Below, piece by piece: positions 1 to 7,972 of a stretch of 64,000 nucleotides of DNA. The position numbers and the translations under genes were made by a program. The stretch's first letter is position 1, and every line of letters begins with the position of its first letter. This stretch comes from Pseudogulbenkiania sp. MAI-1 (GTDB lineage: Bacteria; Pseudomonadota; Gammaproteobacteria; Burkholderiales; Chromobacteriaceae), in NCBI RefSeq assembly GCF_000527175.1, contig NZ_AZUR01000001.1, positions 3,683,001-3,747,000 on the forward strand, in the 5' to 3' direction. Below the pieces are notes generated by a model, which saw only the letters and a list, made by a program, of their open reading frames with translations, had not been told where the DNA came from and did no database searches.

Positions 1-785
1 TGTTGGGTACGCTGATAGTTGGGGTTCTGCTCGGTGGCAAAACTCTTCATTGCCGCCAGTTGGACTTCTTTGGCCGCAATGGTTGCCTTGAGCTGAGCCG
101 CATTGGAAATAATGGCCTGAATCTGCCCCTCCGGCTGCAGCATGCCCGTTTTTTCCTGGGTCTTCTTGAGATTGATCTCTGCCTGGGCCAGATCGTCCTT
201 GACCTGCTTCAACTGTTTCTCATAGAACAGCCTGCGCTGTGCAGCATCGGTTACGGCCAGGGTCTGCGTCAGCTTCTTTAGCTCGTCCACATAGGCATTG
301 GCGAGTTTGGCGGCAAAGACCGGGTCTTTGTCGTCCACACTGATGCTGATCAGCCCATCCTTGCCGCTGTTGATCTTGCTAACACCTTCCAAGGCCTTGC
401 GGGTGGCGACCATGCTGTCGGTCTCATAGCGCTCCTGCAGCTTGAACTGCTTGATCAAGTTGTCGGCTACGGTATCGCTTTGCATCATCCCGACATACAG
501 ATCATTGGGGTTCTTGATGCCAGCCAAGCCGCCTGCGGCCCCTGCCAACGCACCAAGCTGGCCAAGAGCGGCGCTAATCCCGGAAGACTGTTGCTGCGGC
601 GGTAAAATACGCGCCGTAGAGGTAAAGATGGGCGTCATCAGCAGGCTGGCCGCCAAGGCCAAGGCACCAACGCCCACCGTGCAGCCGATGAGCCAGTTTT
701 TTTGCCGAGCCAGGGCGACGACGATGCCCATCAGATCGATTTCGTCGTCCTGAGGTGTTGCTGGTTGCGTGTTGTGTTCAGACAT
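1..785 (-). CDS. Wzz-type polysaccharide chain-length determinant (partial)
   Basis: Reading back from an ATG at 785, the frame stays open to the window edge, so the C-terminus is missing. The protein begins MSEHNTQPATPQDDEIDLMG. A hydrophobic segment at about residues 31-52 is followed by a periplasmic region with a PPQQQ stretch and long helical, Lys/Gln/Glu-rich coiled coil (LTQTLAVTDAAQRRLFYEKQ), as in Wzz/Wzc-N inner-membrane co-polymerases. These proteins set chain length or work with the export channel in polysaccharide assembly. The start lies 51 bp downstream of the Wza-like gene, in the same operon. Whether a C-terminal kinase domain follows cannot be seen. Confidence 0.85.
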   Translation of the reverse strand, partial: MSEHNTQPATPQDDEIDLMGIVVALARQKNWLIGCTVGVGALALAASLLMTPIFTSTARILPPQQQSSGISAALGQLGALAGAAGGLAGIKNPNDLYVGMMQSDTVADNLIKQFKLQERYETDSMVATRKALEGVSKINSGKDGLISISVDDKDPVFAAKLANAYVDELKKLTQTLAVTDAAQRRLFYEKQLKQVKDDLAQAEINLKKTQEKTGMLQPEGQIQAIISNAAQLKATIAAKEVQLAAMKSFATEQNPNYQRTQ

Positions 786-836
786 GTTGCGTATCCGTGC
801 TGATGGCTGCCGTGCACACGGCCGCCGAACGTGTGA

Positions 837-2699
837 TCAGTCTTTCAATACCTTGAGGCCAGCAGCACCCAAGCCGAACTGGTACAGGATCGAGGTCCAC
901 TCTTTGAGAGACTGAGTCCAGCTGCTGCGCTCGATCTTCTCCGGCAGCACGACAGCGTCACCAGGATTGACTTGTTGCCCACCGAGGCGAGAGAACCAGC
1001 CCGCACTGTTGACACTACGCACCGTGCCGTCGGCACGGAGCACGTACATCTCCGACTTGTCACCACTTTGAGTAGGACCGCCCGCCAGAGCCAGATAGTC
1101 GTTGATGCTACGGCCCGGTTTGTAGATAAACGTGTTTTGTTGGTATACCGACCCCAGCACGTCTACCGTGCCCGGCACCCTCGGCACGTAGATGCTGTCG
1201 CCATCCTGCAGCACCAGATCGGGCAGGTTCTTGATGCCGGCGTTGGCGTCATCCAGTTCCAGCACGATACGGCCACTGGCTTTTACCGAGCGCATCTTGT
1301 TTACCAGACGTTGCTGGCGCTCCAGTTCTGCTGCTGTGGTTGCCGCTAGGTCCTTGTCGGTCGTGCCGGCCATTCTTTGCGTGGCCGCCGCCTGAATTTC
1401 TTTTTCGAAACGATCGGCGATTTCATCCAACTTGGCTTGTTGCTGGGCCCGAACACTCTCTCGGTTAACGCTCATGGCAAATACGTAGCCGTTGTCGGTC
1501 ACTCCTCCCAAGCGGGCCAGGAGTTCACGCAGGGTTTCCCCCTTTTGGATCTGGAACACGCCTGTGCTGCGCACTTCGCCGGCAACCTTGACGAATTCAC
1601 GCTGCTTTTGTGCTTCTACCGGTACGGTCCCCGGTGCCACGATGCGCACCACATCTGCCGATGAGAGCGGCAGCGTGGCCAGCTTGCCGCGGATATCCGT
1701 GGCGGTGCCTCTGAACTCGGCCACGGTCTGATAACGGTTATCGACGCTCTTCTCGACAATGACTTCACGCTGCGGAGAAGAGGACAAAAAGCCCCCCGCC
1801 CATTCCACGGCATCGGCCAGCGAGGTCTTGTCTTTCAGTTCGAACACGGCGGGGCGCTTTACATCTCCCACGATGGCGACTTGCGGGCCCACCGGCGGAA
1901 TGTAAACCACGTCTCCATCCTGCAGGGCGATATCCTTGCTCTTGTCGCCACGGGCCAGCATGTCATAGAGGTCAAACGTGGTGACGATGTCCCCGCCCCG
2001 CTTGACCTGGATGGCGCGCATGGAGCCCGAACCGGAAGGACCTCCCGAGCTGAAGAGCGCATTGAGCAGCGTACTCATCGAGCTGAGTGTATAGGTACCG
2101 GGGCGCACGGCGTGACCGACGACGTAAATCTGTACCGAGCGGGTCTGCGCCACACTGACAGTCAGATCGAAGTTGGTGAAGACCCGGCTGATGGCTTTCT
2201 TAAGATACCCCTGCAAATCGCGGTATTTGATGCCCGCCACCTTGATCGACCCCACACTGGGCAGGTAGATGCTGCCGTTGCGGTCTACGGTGCTGGTGAT
2301 GTCGATATCCACCATGCCCCAGCCGCGAAGCTGGATCTCGTCGCCAGGGCCGATCAGATAATCACCATTGACCTGGGTTGCATCCAACGGTGCGAAGGTG
2401 GACAAGGCACTCCGGAACAGTTCCTGGCCAAAGACCGGCAGTTCCGCTCCTGCCACATTCTTGGTGAAATCGACGAACGGGCTCTTCTGACGAGCGATGA
2501 TTTCTGCTTGGCTCAGCAGAGGCGCCTGGGGCTGAGCGGTCTTGACGGCTTGTTGTGCCGGCACAGACAACATCGGCAGCCCTTCTTGAGAAGCGAATGC
2601 TTGCGGGCTGGCTTGTGTGGCCGCGCCAGCGGACTGGACCAGTAACAGGCAAGAGGAACCTGCAATCAGCAGCTTTCTGGCAAACCGTTGTTGGTGCAT
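837..2699 (-). CDS. Wza-like polysaccharide export protein with SLBB domains
   Basis: This 620-aa protein has an N-terminal signal peptide (hydrophobic stretch about 9-27, ending SAGAA). A polysaccharide-export domain spans about 111-186 (YLIGPGDEIQLRGWG, then YLPSVGSIKVAG). Several SLBB repeats follow from about residue 188 (IYVVGHAVRPGTYTL, VAIVGDVKRPAVFEL, VKVAGEVRSTGVFQI, VDVLGSVYQQNTFIY). It would form the outer-membrane/periplasmic channel of an exopolysaccharide or capsule exporter. Canonical Wza (about 380 aa) is a lipoprotein. This one is longer and has no lipobox at the signal-peptide end, so it belongs to the larger multi-SLBB class. It is flanked by YjbH-type and Wzz-type genes in one minus-strand operon. 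Confidence 0.9.
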   Translation of the reverse strand: MHQQRFARKLLIAGSSCLLLVQSAGAATQASPQAFASQEGLPMLSVPAQQAVKTAQPQAPLLSQAEIIARQKSPFVDFTKNVAGAELPVFGQELFRSALSTFAPLDATQVNGDYLIGPGDEIQLRGWGMVDIDITSTVDRNGSIYLPSVGSIKVAGIKYRDLQGYLKKAISRVFTNFDLTVSVAQTRSVQIYVVGHAVRPGTYTLSSMSTLLNALFSSGGPSGSGSMRAIQVKRGGDIVTTFDLYDMLARGDKSKDIALQDGDVVYIPPVGPQVAIVGDVKRPAVFELKDKTSLADAVEWAGGFLSSSPQREVIVEKSVDNRYQTVAEFRGTATDIRGKLATLPLSSADVVRIVAPGTVPVEAQKQREFVKVAGEVRSTGVFQIQKGETLRELLARLGGVTDNGYVFAMSVNRESVRAQQQAKLDEIADRFEKEIQAAATQRMAGTTDKDLAATTAAELERQQRLVNKMRSVKASGRIVLELDDANAGIKNLPDLVLQDGDSIYVPRVPGTVDVLGSVYQQNTFIYKPGRSINDYLALAGGPTQSGDKSEMYVLRADGTVRSVNSAGWFSRLGGQQVNPGDAVVLPEKIERSSWTQSLKEWTSILYQFGLGAAGLKVLKD

Positions 2700-2748
2700 T
2701 TAAAAACCTTGTCTAGAAAATGATAAAAAGAAGACATACGCATGTGGT

Positions 2749-5577
2749 CTAATAGCGGGCCTTGATGGTAACCCCGGCCTTATCCCGACCAAAATCGAAC
2801 AACGCCTGGTAGCGGCTATTGTGACGTTGAGCAGTCCACAACCATTGACCCGTCGCATAACCGAGCAGACCCCCTGCAACCGTGTCCGAGAGCCAATGCT
2901 TGCGCCCGGCGGTACGGCCCAAGGAGGCCGCAGCGGCCACGCCATAGAGCCATGGGGCATCGTATTCGCTGGCAAACGGAGTCAACGCGGCAAACGTCAC
3001 GGCGGCATGGTTGGACGGGAACGAGCTGTCCTGGCGGGATGTGCCGTCGGACACACTGCTCCAGTGCCCATTATTGTCTTCAGGACGGCTACGCCCCACG
3101 GCCTGCTTCAGCAATATGCTGCCTGCTCCAGCCACCAAGGCCGATTGCAGGCTGATGAAGCCGGTATTTTGCAAACGGGTATCCCCCAGAGCGAGGGCCA
3201 TGCCGGCACCACCGACGGCTAGCCAGGGAGCTGCTTTGCCGAAATTGTTCCATGCTTTCAGCACGCTGCTGTCCTGCCGCCGCGAGACCAGATCGTCCCA
3301 CCTCTTGTCGGACAATGAGGCCAAGCCGATTGCCCCGCCTGCCAGCAAAGCGCCTTTGGCCAAAGGCGCCAGTTCCGGGAAGGCACTGGCCGAGTCATCC
3401 AGCCGCAGCTTGATGTTTGGCCATGGGTTAAAGCGCTCGATCGGTCGATTGATGGCGGGGTGTTCACTCTCGGACGGGTGCTCGGCAAAGTTGCCGAGTC
3501 CGTCGAATGCCTGCACCTGCTGTTCGTCACCCTCGACAATGCCATACAGATCGCCTGGGCTCGCCACCATCTGGCCCACGTCCCGCGTCCACGGGGAAAT
3601 GGAAAAATTCCCCTTGGAGCGGGAGTCAACAGTCAGCATGGCATCGAGTGGAATCGAGAAGAAAATGCCTTTGTCGTGATAGGGCGAGGCGGGTGTTCCT
3701 GGATTGGTAATATCGTTGCCATTGGTACGAGTGTACCAAGCACCGATTTCCACTCCCGACCGGAAACGCCGCTTGAACTCGAGCCGAGCACCATTATCCT
3801 TGGCCAGGAAGCGGCCGACACGCAACGTGGCCGTGGTGCCGTAAGGCAGGCGGTAATGCAGCGAGGCCAGCGACGTTACCGTCTTGTAATCCCGCATGCC
3901 AAACCAGCCATCGACATCCCTCTGCCGGACAGCATCCACGCTGAGATCAGCCGCCCAGCGCTTGCCCGGTGGCACATACAATACCTGCCCACCAACACCG
4001 CCAAACATTTCTTCATAGAAGCCTCCTGAGAGACGGGCGTACCAGTTGGTTGCCGGTTTGTAGTACTGGTTGAGCACGGCCTTGAACAGTTTGACCCTGT
4101 TGCCTCTCTTGTACTCGGCAACGTCGGAACGCACATGGGGCAACAGGCTGTTGGATGATTGTTTCACGTCACTGACATCTTCCACGACCGTGGCGCCAAT
4201 ACCGGTATTCAGGTAAAGCCCCTCGCCCAACCGTCGATCGATATTGCTAGCCAGGCTGAGGTCGTAATGCAGGGCACCGCTGGGATCGTTGAAGTAGAAC
4301 GCCAGCTTGGGGGCGATCTTGAAACGGTTGAGCAGCGAATCCTTCTGTCGCAGTTGAACGATGTCCCCGTCCTCAGAGAGCAGGACGGACAACCCGGCAT
4401 CGTCGGACAAGCCAGCGGCAAGGGCGCCATTGTCACCGCCATGGGCGATACGGTCATGCGGGTCAGCGGAGCGGACCAGCACAAATACCCTGAAACGTTC
4501 GCGGCTGATCTTGCCTGCCAGATAATCGTGCAAGGCCGCCATGTCGAAGAACTCATAGGTGGCAACGGGCAGGTCCAGCTCGGTATAGGTGACCTTGATG
4601 GTGCGCGTTTCGCGCGGCGCGTAATAGAGCGCCGTACGCACGGCGCGCCCCACGGCACGCCCGACATCGGAGATGCGGCTGTTGCCCAGATTCAGCGTGA
4701 GCGTGCCGCGACGGTAGGCAATGCTGACCAGGGTGTAGTCCTGCTTTTGCAGCACTCTTTGCAGTGCCTGGGCGTGCTCCGGGTTGCTGCGCCACTCTTC
4801 GGCACTGGGGCGGACAGGAATCTCTTTCGGCGCGTAATAAGACGGTTCTTGGATCTTGGGCACGAATTCCCGCTCATTGAGCGGGATATTCACCATGGCA
4901 TTGAGGCTGCTGTGGCTGCGCTGATAGGCCGCCTGCATGGAAAGCCAGCCCCAGCGGTATTCCAACCCGGCCTTGACGCCGGAAGTACGCTCTTTGGCAA
5001 AGGTTTCACTGGCGCGGAAGTCTTTTTGATAATCGTTGGCGTCGTACTCGGCCAGTAGCGCCCAGTTCGGGTACTGTGATGGGGTCCAGCGCACCCCGGC
5101 AAAGGGGCCCTCTATGCGGTTGGTGCCGACGCCGACTGTCGCCTCCACGTCGCTCAGTTTCTTGCTGGCGGCAACATACTCTCCACGGAACAGACCGGTA
5201 CCAAACAAATCGGTGCGGCCAACGGCAATGGCCGGGGTGTATTCGCCCTCCGGCAGCAATTGCAGCTTGGCATCGAACACTTTGTCTTTGTAACGGCCGT
5301 AGTTGCCACCGTATTGTTGGTCGTCAAAGCCGGCAACGCCAGCAACACCCACGTAGCGGGCCGTCACTTGCAAGGGCGACAGAATGGTGGCGGACGTCCA
5401 CAATGAACTATAAGGCTTATCGTAGCTGTAACCGATGCTCCAGGTGCCATCTTCCCCGGTATAGGCGCTGGGCATGTTGATATAGCCATCCTGACCGGAC
5501 AGGTTTGGGGCGCCAAAAGCGAGGCTGCAGACCAGGAAGGGAGTGCTGCTGCTCAGGAGAGCAAAGGATTTAGACAC
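2749..5577 (-). CDS. YjbH-type outer-membrane protein fused to a PAP2 phosphatase domain
   Basis: The N-terminal roughly 680 residues resemble YjbH/GfcD-type proteins of exopolysaccharide operons: secreted, beta-rich, starting APNLSGQDGYINMPSAYTGE. The last roughly 190 residues are a PAP2 phosphatase with all three signature motifs: KQAVGRSRP (about 824-832), PSNH (about 854-857), and R-x5-H-x3-D with the catalytic His at about 894. PAP2 enzymes remove phosphate from lipid phosphates such as undecaprenyl pyrophosphate. E. coli YjbH is about 700 aa without this domain. The start is uncertain. The longest frame begins at a TTG (5643) inside a hairpin. I chose the GTG at 5577, which gives a clean signal peptide (SKSFALLSSSTPFLVCSLAF), although no strong ribosome site is visible. 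Confidence 0.8.
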   Translation of the reverse strand: MSKSFALLSSSTPFLVCSLAFGAPNLSGQDGYINMPSAYTGEDGTWSIGYSYDKPYSSLWTSATILSPLQVTARYVGVAGVAGFDDQQYGGNYGRYKDKVFDAKLQLLPEGEYTPAIAVGRTDLFGTGLFRGEYVAASKKLSDVEATVGVGTNRIEGPFAGVRWTPSQYPNWALLAEYDANDYQKDFRASETFAKERTSGVKAGLEYRWGWLSMQAAYQRSHSSLNAMVNIPLNEREFVPKIQEPSYYAPKEIPVRPSAEEWRSNPEHAQALQRVLQKQDYTLVSIAYRRGTLTLNLGNSRISDVGRAVGRAVRTALYYAPRETRTIKVTYTELDLPVATYEFFDMAALHDYLAGKISRERFRVFVLVRSADPHDRIAHGGDNGALAAGLSDDAGLSVLLSEDGDIVQLRQKDSLLNRFKIAPKLAFYFNDPSGALHYDLSLASNIDRRLGEGLYLNTGIGATVVEDVSDVKQSSNSLLPHVRSDVAEYKRGNRVKLFKAVLNQYYKPATNWYARLSGGFYEEMFGGVGGQVLYVPPGKRWAADLSVDAVRQRDVDGWFGMRDYKTVTSLASLHYRLPYGTTATLRVGRFLAKDNGARLEFKRRFRSGVEIGAWYTRTNGNDITNPGTPASPYHDKGIFFSIPLDAMLTVDSRSKGNFSISPWTRDVGQMVASPGDLYGIVEGDEQQVQAFDGLGNFAEHPSESEHPAINRPIERFNPWPNIKLRLDDSASAFPELAPLAKGALLAGGAIGLASLSDKRWDDLVSRRQDSSVLKAWNNFGKAAPWLAVGGAGMALALGDTRLQNTGFISLQSALVAGAGSILLKQAVGRSRPEDNNGHWSSVSDGTSRQDSSFPSNHAAVTFAALTPFASEYDAPWLYGVAAAASLGRTAGRKHWLSDTVAGGLLGYATGQWLWTAQRHNSRYQALFDFGRDKAGVTIKARY

Positions 5578-5603
5578 AATGTTTTTTGGAGACGGACAGA
5601 GAA

Positions 5604-5643
5604 AGGCCAGATGCCCGTGCAAGCAACATCTGGCCTTGTTCAA
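5604..5643 (-). terminator. Stem-loop between the yjbE-like and yjbH-like genes
   Basis: On the minus strand AAGGCCAGATG pairs with CATCTGGCCTT around a loop of about 15 nt and is followed by a weak pyrimidine tract (TTTCTCTGTCC). It lies just after the stop of the small upstream gene. It probably acts as a partial terminator or processing site that lets the abundant small protein be made in excess of the large downstream one. It also covers the TTG that would start the longest version of the next gene. Confidence 0.6.
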
Positions 5644-5655
5644 ACCACTTCACGA

Positions 5656-5961
5656 TTAGTGGTGGCTGGTGGAGGAGTGGGAAGTCGACGAATCGGAGTT
5701 CGAAGCAGCCGCCACGGCAGCAGCCACACCGGCGCCGATAGCCGCGATGGTGCCAACGGACAGACCAGCAGCAGCAGTAACGCCAGCGGCGCCCGCAGCC
5801 GCAGCAGTGGTACCAGCAGCAGCGCCAGCGGCACCAGCAGCGGCACCACTACCAGCAGCAGCACCAGATTGGGCGCCTGCGGCGATCGGGGCAACTTCAG
5901 CAGCCAAAACTTGACCTGCGAGCAGGCTGGACATCAGAACCAACATCAGGGATTTTTTCAT
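5656..5961 (-). CDS. YjbE/GfcA-like small secreted Ala/Gly-rich protein
   Basis: This 101-aa protein has a strong signal peptide (MKKSLMLVLMSSLLAGQVLA). The mature part is almost entirely Ala, Gly, Thr and Val with a Ser/His-rich tail (SNSDSSTSHSSTSHH). Ribosome site GGAG lies 8 nt before ATG. Composition, size and position directly upstream of a yjbH-type gene match E. coli YjbE and GfcA (YmcD), first genes of exopolysaccharide or group 4 capsule operons, whose biochemical role is poorly known. The call is by architecture and synteny rather than alignment, because low-complexity sequence gives weak homology. The His/Ser tail might bind metal or polysaccharide, which is speculative. Confidence 0.7.
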   Translation of the reverse strand: MKKSLMLVLMSSLLAGQVLAAEVAPIAAGAQSGAAAGSGAAAGAAGAAAGTTAAAAGAAGVTAAAGLSVGTIAAIGAGVAAAVAAASNSDSSTSHSSTSHH

Positions 5962-6443
5962 CTTAAGAGCTCCATTTCTTGCAGATACTGATACATAGGC
6001 ATGACCACGCCTGGCGAACTACCTTCAAGAACAACGTAGGGCGATACAGTATAGCCATCGTCATATTATCAGAAAATCACAAAGCCATTAAATATGGCAG
6101 TGATCTATTCATAGTGCACTACGAACGACAATTGCCTTGACATAAACTGTTTAAACTTGGTACTGATACATGGCATTGTCACAAGCTATTGTTACAGAAC
6201 GGCAATCACCTTCCACAAACCATCAAGAAGCCGGCGACCTATAACACACCCCTACTCCCGATGGAGAATGTTTGTAATCCCAGTCAAGCAGCCACCAGCC
6301 ATGAAGCAAGGATTAGGCCATATGTTGACATCTGGATCTTAGGGAGCCCATGCGATGTTTTAGAAATCGGCTACGCAGTGCAGTTGTTGATAAAAAAAAC
6401 CCGCCTTTCGGCGGGTTATAAGCTAGGTCGAACATTCTTTTTC
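5962..6443. other. Intergenic region: capsule operon promoter region and gltD terminator
   Basis: No gene is supported in these 482 bp. The part next to the yjbE-like gene (about 6000-6180) is clearly AT-richer than its surroundings and is the expected promoter region for the minus-strand polysaccharide operon. A possible -10 (TATACT on the minus strand near 6048-6053) is visible without a convincing -35. The part next to gltD holds that gene's terminator. The plus-strand frame starting at 6189 continues antisense through gltD and is a shadow. Confidence 0.5.
6392..6416 (-). terminator. Rho-independent terminator after gltD
   Basis: On the minus strand ACCCGCCGAAAGGCGGGT forms a 7-bp GC stem with a GAAA tetraloop and is followed by a run of T (the AAAAAAA seen at 6392-6398 on the plus strand). 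It sits 28 bp past the gltD stop codon. Confidence 0.9.
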
Positions 6444-7859
6444 TTACCAAACCTGCAGGTACTCCAGCATGCCTTCGGCAGCCTGGCGGCCTTCGTAAAC
6501 GGCGCGGACGACGAGGTCGGCGCCACGCACCTGGTCGCCTCCGGCGAAGATCCTGGCGTTGCTGGTCTGGTACTTGTACTTGGCACGGCCGGAGGCCAGG
6601 GTGCGGCCGCGTTCGTCCACCTTGATGGAGTGGCGCTCGAACCAGTCGGCGGCTTCGGCCTGGAAGCCGAAGGCGATGACGACGTGGTCGCACTCGATGA
6701 TTTCTTCGCTGCCCGGCACGATTTCTGCGCTGCGACGGCCCTTGGCGTCCGGCGCGCCGAGGCGGGTTTCGGCCAGCTTGAGGCGCAGGCTGCCGTCGGC
6801 GGCTTGCTCGATGCCCAGCGGCTGGCGGTTCCACAGGAACTCGACGCCCTCTTCCTTGGCGTTGGCGACTTCGCGCTTGGAACCCGGCATGTTGGCTTCG
6901 TCGCGGCGATAGGCGCAGATCACGCGCTCGGCGCCCTGGCGGATGGAGGTGCGGTTGCAGTCCATGGCGGTATCGCCGCCGCCCAGCACCACCACGCGCT
7001 TGTCCTTCATCGACAGCGGGGTCTCATCGGCCGGCAGCGTGCCCAGGTGCTGGCGCACGTTGTTGATCAGGAACGGCAGGGCCTCCAGCACGCCCGGCAG
7101 GCTTTCGCCATCGAAACCGCCCTTCATGTACTTGTAGGCGCCCATGCCCATGAACACGGCGTCGTACTGTTCCAGCAGTTCTTCGATCTGGATGTCACGG
7201 CCGATTTCGGTGTTGAGGCGGAATTCGACACCCATGCCTTCCATGATCTCGCGGCGACGCTTGACCACGGTTTTTTCCAGCTTGAATTCGGGGATGCCGA
7301 AAGTCAGCAGGCCGCCGATTTCCTCGTAGCGGTCGAACACCACCGGCTTGACGCCGTTGCGCACCAGCACGTCGGCACAGCCGAGACCAGCCGGACCGGC
7401 ACCGATGACGGCGACTTTCTTGTCGGTCCACACGACCTTGGACATATCAGGGCGCCAACCGGCCTTGTAGGCTTCGTCGGTGATGTATTTCTCGATGGAG
7501 CCGATGGTCACGCCGCCGAAACCGCCCTGTTCGAGGGTGCAGGCGCCTTCGCACAGGCGGTCTTGCGGACAGACGCGGCCGCAGATTTCCGGCAGGCTGT
7601 TGGTCTTGTGGGAGAGTTCCGCCGCTTCGAACAGGCGGCCTTCGTTGACCATCTTCAGCCAGTTGGGGATGAAGTTGTGTACTGGGCATTCCCATTCGCA
7701 GTAGGGGTTGCCGCAGGACAGGCAGCGCCCGGCCTGTTCGGCCGCATCGGCGCTGTTCAGCGGCCGGTAGATTTCCTTGAATTCGATCTTGCGCACCTCG
7801 GCTTGAACCTTGTCGCCGGGGTTGCGCGTGAGCGTCATGAACTGGAATACGTCACCCAT
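6444..7859 (-). CDS. gltD: Glutamate synthase (NADPH) small subunit
   Basis: GltD takes electrons from NADPH through FAD and passes them to GltB, which makes two glutamates from glutamine and 2-oxoglutarate. From the chosen start the protein is 471 aa, normal for the family. Cysteine clusters at C46/C49/C54/C58 and C93/C97/C103/C107 bind 4Fe-4S centres. An FAD Rossmann motif GAGPAG lies at 152-157, an NADPH site GGGDTAMDC around 280, and the closing FAD motif GGDQVRGADLVVRA near the C-terminus. The ATG at 7859 has a good ribosome site (AAGAGGAAG) and is preferred over an upstream in-frame start at 7898. It lies 113 bp downstream of gltB, in the same operon. Confidence 0.97.
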   Translation of the reverse strand: MGDVFQFMTLTRNPGDKVQAEVRKIEFKEIYRPLNSADAAEQAGRCLSCGNPYCEWECPVHNFIPNWLKMVNEGRLFEAAELSHKTNSLPEICGRVCPQDRLCEGACTLEQGGFGGVTIGSIEKYITDEAYKAGWRPDMSKVVWTDKKVAVIGAGPAGLGCADVLVRNGVKPVVFDRYEEIGGLLTFGIPEFKLEKTVVKRRREIMEGMGVEFRLNTEIGRDIQIEELLEQYDAVFMGMGAYKYMKGGFDGESLPGVLEALPFLINNVRQHLGTLPADETPLSMKDKRVVVLGGGDTAMDCNRTSIRQGAERVICAYRRDEANMPGSKREVANAKEEGVEFLWNRQPLGIEQAADGSLRLKLAETRLGAPDAKGRRSAEIVPGSEEIIECDHVVIAFGFQAEAADWFERHSIKVDERGRTLASGRAKYKYQTSNARIFAGGDQVRGADLVVRAVYEGRQAAEGMLEYLQVW

Positions 7860-7972
7860 GGTGGCTTCCTCTTGCCGGGGCAAGGCGTGCTGCTGCACGC
7901 CGCCCGCTAACTATCATATCTGTGTGATTCAGTGCTGCTGCCGAAGAGGGTGGGGCCACGCCCCACCCGGAA

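Noticed and set aside
6189..7910. 573-codon plus-strand frame
   Set aside because: Antisense to gltD; composition typical of a shadow frame and no ribosome site.
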